DNA of 9,105 bases. Source: an uncultured Clostridia bacterium (GTDB lineage: Bacteria; Bacillota; Clostridia; Oscillospirales; Ruminococcaceae). The notes beneath the pieces are model-generated. The model searched no databases and was not told where the DNA came from. It worked only from the letters and a program-made list of their open reading frames with translations. The translations under genes were made by a program, and so were the position numbers. The stretch is from contig CALDJI010000307.1 of the NCBI GenBank assembly GCA_937901805.1, forward strand, positions 1 through 9,105, written 5' to 3'. This document shows, piece by piece, positions 1-4,478 of the stretch. Every line of letters begins with the position of its first letter. The stretch's first letter is position 1.

Positions 1-360
1 AGCAGCGCCCTTCTCGATCGTTCTCTGAAAGAATGGGTGGCCTCTATGAGTACGGCACAGAGAAAACAAATGGTGGATACTCTGTTTTCTTTGCTGGGCG
101 CTGTAGATGTTAAAAAAATGTCCGAAGCCCCGTCTATGATATTGAAAAATGCCGGAAAATTGATTATGGCGGTACGGGATATGGACGATAATACAAAAGC
201 GATGCTTTCACGCACAATTCGCGAACTGCTTGCAGTGGTAAGAAAGAATTTTGCGGCTTATGTTCCCATTCGCAAGCGGATACAGGAATCCGGATCAGTA
301 CTTTCTGAGATAGAAACAGAGACGTCTGTTGAACCTGAAATAGAGAGGGAGAAAAAATGA
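1..360 (+). CDS. C-terminal end of a DUF2974 (Mbeg1-like) protein, 5' end outside the window
   Basis: The frame is open from base 1 to the TGA at 358-360, so this is very probably the tail of a longer gene, not a 107-residue protein starting at the GTG at 37 or the ATG at 46. Neither of those starts has a good ribosome binding site. The residues around the first codons (RSLKEWVASMSTAQRKQ, then VDTLFSLLGAV and ILKNAGKLI) resemble the helical C-terminal tail of DUF2974/Mbeg1-like proteins, which carry an alpha/beta-hydrolase (lipase-like) fold upstream. The catalytic part would lie outside the window, so no activity can be read here. The last 20 or so residues are very acidic and low in complexity. 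The stop overlaps the next gene's start (ATGA), which suggests an operon with translational coupling. The family call is from memory of the motif and is moderately secure. Confidence 0.72.
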   Translation, partial: SSALLDRSLKEWVASMSTAQRKQMVDTLFSLLGAVDVKKMSEAPSMILKNAGKLIMAVRDMDDNTKAMLSRTIRELLAVVRKNFAAYVPIRKRIQESGSVLSEIETETSVEPEIEREKK

Positions 361-1094
361 AAACGGATTTGCGTCTAACGTTCAATGAAGACGAAAAAAA
401 CTATGATCGGTGGCGTCCGGAGTATCCAGAGGAGGTATATTCTGCAGTTACGGAATATTCCGGCATCAGGCGGGGCAGTTCAGCCCTGGAAATCGGGATT
501 GGAACCGGTCAGGCGACAGCCCCTTTTTTGAAATCCGGTCTTTCGGTAACCGCTGTGGAGTATGGAGAAAATTTGGCTGCATACTGCCAAGACAAGTTTG
601 CCGCTTATTCAGGATTCCAAGTGGTTTGTTCAAAATTTGAGGAGTTCCAGACAGAGGAATCCTTTGATCTGCTGTATTCTGCTACGGCATTTCATTGGAT
701 AGATGCCGAGATCGGGTATAAAAAGGCATATGGGCTTCTCAGAGAAGGGGGAACAATTGCCCTTTTTTGGAACCGTCCCTTTGTAGAAACTCCCGGTTCC
801 CCTTTGGAAAAAAGGATTCAGGAGCTTTATCAAAAATACCGGCAGAGAAATCAGCTGCTTGTACAGGCCGGTTTTACGGATGTGCAGACACAGTTGTTTT
901 TTGCACAGCGCCAACTGCGGGCAGAGGACTATATCGGCCTGCTGCGTACCTATTCCGATCACCGTGCGATGGAATCCTCTGTACGGGAGGAATTTGAGCG
1001 GGAAATGGTGCGGGCGATCCATTTAGAAGGAGGAATCGTGCACATCTATGATACGGTGGATCTCCATCTTGGCAGAAAGAGATACAAGAGGTGA
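357..1094 (+). CDS. Class I SAM-dependent methyltransferase, probably with an internal deletion
   Basis: This 245-residue cytoplasmic protein transfers a methyl group from S-adenosylmethionine to an unknown acceptor. Motif I, ALEIGIGTGQAT (about residues 43-54), is the SAM-binding loop. An acidic residue follows at VTAVEYGENL (64-73), and FDLLYSATAFHWI (103-115) is the motif IV/post-IV region typical of the methyltransferase 11/25 type. The ATG at 357 is preceded by AGAGGGAG and overlaps the upstream stop by four bases, so the two are likely co-translated. In relatives that I recall, some 20-25 residues lie between the YQKYR motif (residues 158-162) and the QAGFTDV strand (171-177). Here the two are nearly adjacent, which suggests an in-frame deletion. 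The C-terminal half (RTYSDHRAM) is otherwise normal. The substrate is unknown. It could be a small-molecule methylase; nothing indicates DNA or rRNA methylation. Confidence 0.85.
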   Translation: MKTDLRLTFNEDEKNYDRWRPEYPEEVYSAVTEYSGIRRGSSALEIGIGTGQATAPFLKSGLSVTAVEYGENLAAYCQDKFAAYSGFQVVCSKFEEFQTEESFDLLYSATAFHWIDAEIGYKKAYGLLREGGTIALFWNRPFVETPGSPLEKRIQELYQKYRQRNQLLVQAGFTDVQTQLFFAQRQLRAEDYIGLLRTYSDHRAMESSVREEFEREMVRAIHLEGGIVHIYDTVDLHLGRKRYKR

Positions 1095-1116
1095 TCATCA
1101 GTTCCGGACAGAAAGA

Positions 1117-1138
1117 TACCGCCCCTTTATGGGCGGTA
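1117..1138. terminator. Hairpin between convergent genes
   Basis: TACCGCCC (1117-1124) pairs perfectly with GGGCGGTA (1131-1138) around a six-base loop. It lies between the ends of the methyltransferase (+) and the 57-residue gene (-). A T-tract is poor on both sides; on the minus strand the hairpin is followed by ATCTTTCTG, so it may serve that gene slightly better. Position and stem support a shared terminator, though a weak one. Confidence 0.55.
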
Positions 1139-1144
1139 AGCGGT

Positions 1145-1318
1145 TTAGTCGTCGCCTTTTGTTAAATTGTCCGCATAATGACACAGGCTTTCAAAGGAAT
1201 TGATTCCTTCAGCCCTTGACCGCATTGTTTCCTGTACATAATCGGGCAGAGAATGGAAATACTCCTTTGCCTTTTGATCGTAAGCCAGTAATGTGTCCAG
1301 AGAATCATATTTTTTCAT
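1145..1318 (-). CDS. Small conserved-looking protein of unknown function (57 aa)
   Basis: Reading on the minus strand, an ATG at 1318-1316 opens a 57-codon frame ending in TAA at 1147-1145. The protein starts MKKYDSLDTLLAYDQKAKEY and continues with FHSLPDYVQETMRSRAEGIN, then SFESLCHYADNLTKGDD. It is soluble, mostly helical by composition, acidic at the C-terminus, and has no signal peptide or membrane segment. The start is decided by a strong ribosome binding site, GGAGG, five bases upstream of the ATG. It lies convergent to the methyltransferase behind a shared hairpin. I recall similar short proteins (LPDYVQE and RAEGINSFESL motifs) in Clostridia genomes but know of no function for them. 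The balanced amino-acid composition and the ribosome binding site make it a real gene rather than chance. Confidence 0.75.
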   Translation of the reverse strand: MKKYDSLDTLLAYDQKAKEYFHSLPDYVQETMRSRAEGINSFESLCHYADNLTKGDD

Positions 1319-1851
1319 AATACCCTCCGTTGGTGCACCGCACTTGAAAATAAGATTCCGCCCATGGCGTTTCGTAAGATTACTATTCCCATTTTCTTTT
1401 GAAAATATGTAAAAAGACAGAAGACGCAGCCTTCCGTTTTTTATATAGGTTCTGATTTGCCCTGCGTTTGATAATTTTTCGGGTTTTTTCTAATGTGATT
1501 TTTCGATTGGCAGGAATGGGAATTGCGTTTCATCTTACACTTTGGTATCATCAAGAGAGTCGGAAGCAGGAAAAGCTTGGGAGGACTCCATGATTTGGAC
1601 ATACCTCTCATATTCTACCTTTTTCCGGGGTCTGGGACTTGATAAGAATCTATCCGGCGGTATTCGAAGCTGCCCCTGCAAGTCCGACGGCTTCCTCACA
1701 GGTAAGATACTGCACTTCTGCGCAAAGTCTCCAGATGATATGGGAGGATAGTAAAAAGATAAAATAATGTTTGTACAGTTTGAAGAGAGCGAATGCGGTT
1801 GTTTTTGTTCATATTTCTATGGTAAAGTGAGGAGACAAGGAGGGGTTTTTG
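1319..1851. other. Intergenic region of about 530 bases, no convincing intact gene
   Basis: This stretch separates the divergent 57-residue gene (-) and the flavodoxin (+), so promoters for both should lie here. Seen: a small inverted repeat ATTTTC/GAAAAT at 1391-1406; a T-rich stretch at 1436-1490; a loose promoter-like pair TTGATA (1468-1473) and TAATGT (1491-1496) with 17-base spacing; and an extended -10-like TGGTAAAGT (1820-1828) close to the flavodoxin. None is strong. Between about 1535 and 1760 the minus strand has protein-like frames without usable starts (see the pseudogene entry). Confidence 0.5.
1535..1808 (-). pseudogene. Possible decayed coding remnant
   Basis: On the minus strand two frames look protein-like but lack a start with a ribosome binding site. 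One ends in QYLTCEEAVGLAGAASNTAG with its stop at 1652-1650. The other runs through RKKVEYERYVQIMESSQAF and ends at the TAA at 1537-1535. Having plausible coding text in two overlapping frames, both without good starts, is what a frameshifted remnant would look like. No family is recognised, so this may equally be ordinary non-coding DNA with chance open frames. Confidence 0.25.
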
Positions 1852-2385
1852 ATGAAGTATGCTATTTTATACAGCAGCCAAACTGGAAATACCAAACAGC
1901 TGGCCGATACCTTGTCTGGTCTTTTGGGAACTGAATCCAGACAGGAAAGGATTGCAGCAGATATGGCGGCTCCGGAGGAAGAAATCCTGTTGATTGGATA
2001 CTGGGTTGATAAGGGATTTTGTCCGCAGGAAGTGAGGCAGCTGCTTGAGAAATTGGAAGGAAAACAAATTTTATTTTTTTCAACGGCGGGATTTGGACAG
2101 ACTAAAGAATATTTTGAGCAGATTTCTGCGGGGGTTGAGCGGCTGGTTCGTGAAAAGAATAAAGTCCTTGGAAGTTTTTTCTGTCAGGGGAGAATGCCCG
2201 ATGAAATTCGGATGCGTTATGAAAAAGTGATTCAAAAAAACCCGAAAGATGAAAAGGCAAAGCTTTTTTTAAATAATTTTGATTTTGCAAAATGTCATCC
2301 AAATGCGGAGGATCTAAAGAGGTTATTGGATTTTGCGAGTGCCCGCGTCATGGCGGAATCGTCTGGGAGGAGCGAATATGTTTGA
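1852..2385 (+). CDS. Flavodoxin family protein, BilS-like
   Basis: This 177-residue cytoplasmic FMN-binding electron carrier starts MKYAILYSSQTGNTKQLADT. SSQTGNT (residues 8-14) is the FMN-phosphate loop, and the strand FFSTAGFGQTKEYFE (about 74-88) is the second FMN-contacting loop. The phrases GYWVDKGFC (49-57), GSFFCQGRMPDEIRMRYE (107-124) and the C-terminal NNFDFAKCHPNAEDL match the flavodoxin subfamily now called BilS, known from gut Clostridia as a partner of the bilirubin reductase BilR. No BilR-like old-yellow-enzyme gene is in the window, so a bilirubin role is only a possibility. The ATG at 1852 is preferred over the TTG codon just before it because AAGGAGGGG ends seven bases upstream. 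The stop overlaps the next small gene by eight bases. Confidence 0.85.
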   Translation: MKYAILYSSQTGNTKQLADTLSGLLGTESRQERIAADMAAPEEEILLIGYWVDKGFCPQEVRQLLEKLEGKQILFFSTAGFGQTKEYFEQISAGVERLVREKNKVLGSFFCQGRMPDEIRMRYEKVIQKNPKDEKAKLFLNNFDFAKCHPNAEDLKRLLDFASARVMAESSGRSEYV

Positions 2386-2539
2386 GGTTTTCTATACGGT
2401 AAAAAGGATAGACGGGGATTATGCAGTGCTCACAACGGATGGATATGACGAAAATCCTGTTGCACTTGCGCTGCTCCCGACAGGTGTGGATGAGGGATCC
2501 CAATTGCTGTGTAAGGATTTTGTTTACACAATTCTTTGA
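2378..2539 (+). CDS. Small DUF3006-like protein (53 aa)
   Basis: The ATG at 2378 follows GGGAGGAG with six-base spacing and overlaps the end of the flavodoxin gene by eight bases in another frame, so it is probably translationally coupled. The product is small and soluble. It reads as a short beta-barrel-like fold: VKRIDGDYAVLTTDGYDENP, then VALALLPTGVDEGSQLL. The pattern of R-x-x-GDYAVL followed by LP-x-GV-x-EG is what I associate with DUF3006 proteins, whose function is unknown. A longer reading from a GTG upstream would run deep inside the flavodoxin gene without a ribosome binding site and is not supported. A strong terminator begins 12 bases after the stop. Confidence 0.75.
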   Translation: MFEVFYTVKRIDGDYAVLTTDGYDENPVALALLPTGVDEGSQLLCKDFVYTIL

Positions 2540-2550
2540 TGTTTTTGTGA

Positions 2551-2586
2551 AAACAGTCCGGCGGAAATCCTTCCGCCGGACTGTTT
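2551..2586 (+). terminator. Strong terminator after the flavodoxin pair
   Basis: A perfect 16-bp stem, AAACAGTCCGGCGGAA (2551-2566) with its complement at 2571-2586, around the loop ATCC. The stem ends in TTT and A-rich sequence precedes it, the usual layout of an intrinsic terminator. It could work in both directions. Confidence 0.88.
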
Positions 2587-2661
2587 ATCTGTGAATGGGG
2601 CCGGCACAGGTGTCCCCGCACGGCAGAAAAAAGTTTCAATGTCTCTGTTTAAAAGAACCAA

Positions 2662-2697
2662 AAATCAGAGAAAAACAGCTTAAATCAAAGAAAAACA
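2662..2697. repeat. Direct repeat in 20-bp phase upstream of the sensor kinase
   Basis: AAATCAGAGAAAAACA (2662-2677) recurs as AAATCAAAGAAAAACA (2682-2697) with one mismatch and a period of 20 bases, about two helical turns. It ends 90 bases before the sensor gene's ATG. Spacing like this is common for response-regulator binding sites (LytTR regulators use short direct repeats about two turns apart), but the repeat itself does not match a consensus I know. Confidence 0.45.
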
Positions 2698-2746
2698 CTG
2701 GATTTTTACTTCCAGAAGATGCATTTCCTCTATCCGTACTTTCTAC

Positions 2747-2767
2747 TTGATATGATGGGAGTATCAA
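2747..2767. promoter_or_regulatory. Likely -10 box within an inverted repeat (sensor kinase promoter)
   Basis: TATGAT (2751-2756) is a good -10 box about 32 bases before the ATG at 2788. No TTGACA-like -35 box stands 16-18 bases upstream, which would fit an activator-dependent promoter. The -10 overlaps the left arm of TTGATA (2747-2752) and TATCAA (2762-2767), separated by nine bases. A second TATCAA sits at 2782-2787, directly before the start codon. The promoter and operator role is inferred. Confidence 0.4.
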
Positions 2768-2787
2768 TTTAGAAAGAAGGATATCAA

Positions 2788-3729
2788 ATGGTAAATTTAT
2801 TGTTGTTATTCAAGCACATTACGCAGTATCTTGCGTGCGGATTCCTATTGACAGGTTTTTTGCCGTCTTTAGGAAAAGCTAAGGCAAGCTCTTGGGAAGT
2901 TGTAATGGTGGCGATTGTTCAAACTTTTTTGACCTTCCTACTAAAGGATTATTTTCCGACTATTTTTCTTGGTTCCTTGGTGACATTACTGGCAGGCCTT
3001 TACTATTATTGGAGAGAACAAGGAAAACTCGTTGTTACATTGTTGCTGAATTTGAATATATATGCGCTTTCTCTGTACTTAAATATGCTGCTTGGTTGTG
3101 CCGCCTATACAATCATTGCTCTTAGTATCGGGAAAGAGCACCGGCTGTTGACAGGATTATGCAATATTCTGCTCTTTGTGTTGGTATCAGGATTTTGGAT
3201 CGAGCGATTGTTCAAGAAGAAACGGAAAGAAACATTTGGCATAGGATTTTACTCATTAAGTATTTTGTGCGGGATTGTTCTGATTTGTAATATTGCGATC
3301 GTATTGCCGGGTTATATGTCGAAAACCCGTTTTGAGTGGTTTTTTTCTTTGATTGCACTTGTAACGGTAGCAGTCATTCTGGCAGGTACACATGAAAGCC
3401 GCTGTGAACAAGAAAACAGATTAAAAATGCAGGGACATATTCGGGATTTATCCAGCCAGGTTCACCATTTTAAGGAGTATTTTCCGGCCGTCAAACGGAT
3501 TTGCGGCGAACAGCTCCGTATTTTACGTTCTAAGCAAAAGGAAATAGATACTGCTCAGGAGCTGATTCCTCTTACTGAAGGGCTTGAAGAAATTTGCAAT
3601 GAACAGATAGAAGAGAGCCGTCAGGAATTTTTAAGTGCATTGCCCGAAATAAAAACCGGATTGATTTTACTGGATGCTCTTTTGCAGGACTATCAGGAGA
3701 GAATGAAGCAAAAAGACATCCTCAAGTGA
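2788..3729 (+). CDS. Membrane sensor half of a GHKL/AgrC-like histidine kinase
   Basis: The 313-residue product has about seven hydrophobic segments (roughly residues 2-25, 36-52, 55-75, 81-113, 119-141, 151-176, 185-202), then a cytoplasmic helical region. That layout is the AgrC-type sensor that often detects peptides. The cytoplasmic part looks like a dimerization/phosphotransfer domain: SSQVHHFKEYFPAVKR (222-237) stands where such kinases have HDYRNHL. So H226 or H227 is the candidate phosphorylated histidine, but the usual acidic and Asn residues are missing. ILLDALLQDYQERMKQKDIL (293-312) matches the helix before the ATPase domain. The ATG follows AAGGA with six-base spacing. The protein stops at TGA 3727-3729 without an ATPase domain, which is encoded by the overlapping next frame. 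Whether this is a frameshift or a true two-piece kinase is open. Confidence 0.75.
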   Translation: MVNLLLLFKHITQYLACGFLLTGFLPSLGKAKASSWEVVMVAIVQTFLTFLLKDYFPTIFLGSLVTLLAGLYYYWREQGKLVVTLLLNLNIYALSLYLNMLLGCAAYTIIALSIGKEHRLLTGLCNILLFVLVSGFWIERLFKKKRKETFGIGFYSLSILCGIVLICNIAIVLPGYMSKTRFEWFFSLIALVTVAVILAGTHESRCEQENRLKMQGHIRDLSSQVHHFKEYFPAVKRICGEQLRILRSKQKEIDTAQELIPLTEGLEEICNEQIEESRQEFLSALPEIKTGLILLDALLQDYQERMKQKDILK

Positions 3730-4172
3730 GAATTTATACGTCTCCTTCCCGATTAATCCAGGAAGAACAGATTTCCCAATTAAAACTGATGGAATTATTA
3801 GGAGATGTCCTTACCAATGCCATGCGTGCTATTGAACGCAAGGAACAGAGAGAAGAGGATATTATTGAATTGGATATGGGCGTTTCTCAGGAAAGTGGTT
3901 TTTATGAAATTGATGTTTATGATAGTGGCGTCCCCTTTGAAAAAAGGATTTTAAGGGAATTTGGACGTCGGGGATTGACGACAGGCGGTACTGGAGAAGG
4001 CTTGGCCAATATGCTGGATACTCTCAGGATATATCATGTCAGCTTGGCCATTATGGAGTACACACCGGCAGAGGAATTTTCCAAATGTCTCAATTTCTGT
4101 TTTGCCGGGGATTTTGAAGTCGCCTATTATGGACGACAAAAAGACTGTTTCCAGCTTTATGAAGAATCATAA
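3726..4172 (+). CDS. ATPase half (HATPase_c/GHKL) of the split sensor kinase
   Basis: The 148-residue frame opens at a GTG (3726-3728) that overlaps the sensor's TGA as GTGA. The N box is ELLGDVLTNAMRAIE (residues 23-37, with N31 as the likely Mg-ATP ligand). The G1 box is VYDSGVPF (64-71). FGRRGLTTGGTGEGLANM (79-96) covers the lid and G2 box. The tail FCFAGDFEVAYYGRQ resembles the last strands of the GHKL kinases of Clostridia. There is no membrane segment or dimerization domain, so alone it should not signal. There is no good ribosome binding site at the GTG, so translation would depend on ribosomes finishing the upstream frame, or on a frameshift. The homologous text continues directly from ...MKQKDILK into VRIYTSPSRL if one base were added at the junction, so a one-base deletion is a simple explanation. 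The domain call is firm; its state as an intact gene is not. Confidence 0.75.
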   Translation: MRIYTSPSRLIQEEQISQLKLMELLGDVLTNAMRAIERKEQREEDIIELDMGVSQESGFYEIDVYDSGVPFEKRILREFGRRGLTTGGTGEGLANMLDTLRIYHVSLAIMEYTPAEEFSKCLNFCFAGDFEVAYYGRQKDCFQLYEES

Positions 4173-4181
4173 CGGAATAGG

Positions 4182-4202
4182 AACCGCAGGAGACCGGTTT
4201 TT
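4182..4202 (+). terminator. Weak hairpin just after the kinase
   Basis: AACCG (4182-4186) pairs with CGGTT (4195-4199) over an eight-base loop, followed by TTT and ATAATT. It begins ten bases after the kinase stop codon. The stem is only five base pairs, so it is a weak terminator at best. The hairpin at 4219 is better. Confidence 0.35.
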
Positions 4203-4218
4203 ATAATTGTTTACTATT

Positions 4219-4267
4219 GCCCTGCCCGAGAGCTTATCATTGCTTTCTAGCAGGGCTTTTTATTTTT
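4219..4267 (+). terminator. Terminator of the kinase transcript
   Basis: GCCCTGC (4219-4225) pairs with GCAGGGC (4250-4256). Inside, GAGAGC (4228-4233) pairs with GCTTTC (4242-4247), one pair being G-U. The structure is followed by TTTTTATTTTT (4257-4267), a good intrinsic terminator tail on the plus strand. Confidence 0.82.
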
Positions 4268-4384
4268 GGGATAGTAGGATTTGTAAAAAAAGGAGCGAAA
4301 AAGCACGTTTCCATTTTACAGAAGGCGGTCATTTTTTCGTCTGTTTGTTAAATCTGTTTTCTTATGGGTTAAGCTTTGGTTAGA

Positions 4385-4398
4385 TTCATTGAAATGAA
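4385..4398. promoter_or_regulatory. Palindrome over the -35 box (candidate operator)
   Basis: TTCATT-GA-AATGAA is an interrupted palindrome with perfect six-base arms. It covers the whole -35 box of the phosphatase promoter, so a dimeric repressor bound here would block RNA polymerase. The regulator is unknown and A/T-rich palindromes can arise by chance. Confidence 0.35.
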
Positions 4399-4417
4399 AA
4401 AGACCTCCGAATATAAT
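4389..4417 (+). promoter_or_regulatory. SigmaA-type promoter of the surface phosphatase
   Basis: TTGAAA (4389-4394) and a perfect TATAAT (4412-4417) are 17 bases apart, the optimal spacing. Transcription would start near 4424 and leave a leader of about 55 bases containing the ribosome binding site AAAAAGGAGG. This is the best promoter in the window. Confidence 0.75.
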
Positions 4418-4478
4418 GCAAAAGGATTCAAAAGGAATTCTACAAGCAAGAAGGAAAAGAAAAAAGGAGGATCTCCAC

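Larger units (their letters stand above)
4173..4478. other. Intergenic region between the kinase and the phosphatase
   Basis: These 306 bases hold two hairpins at the kinase end (4182-4199 and 4219-4267) and the phosphatase promoter with its palindrome (4385-4417). The stretch from 4268 to 4384 is A/T-rich with several A and T runs. I see no gene or recognisable riboswitch in it. Confidence 0.6.

Noticed and set aside
1194..1209. Perfect small inverted repeat AAGGAATTGATTCCTT
   Set aside because: It falls inside the 57-residue coding region, where the codons explain it. There is no T-tract and no promoter next to it.
1542..1751. 69-codon plus-strand frame from TTG
   Set aside because: No ribosome binding site, weak start codon and unconvincing composition. 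The opposite strand of the same stretch looks more protein-like.
4416..4478. In-frame extension of the phosphatase to an ATG at 4416
   Set aside because: That ATG lies in the -10 box, before the expected transcription start. It would also put a charged 21-residue extension before the signal peptide.
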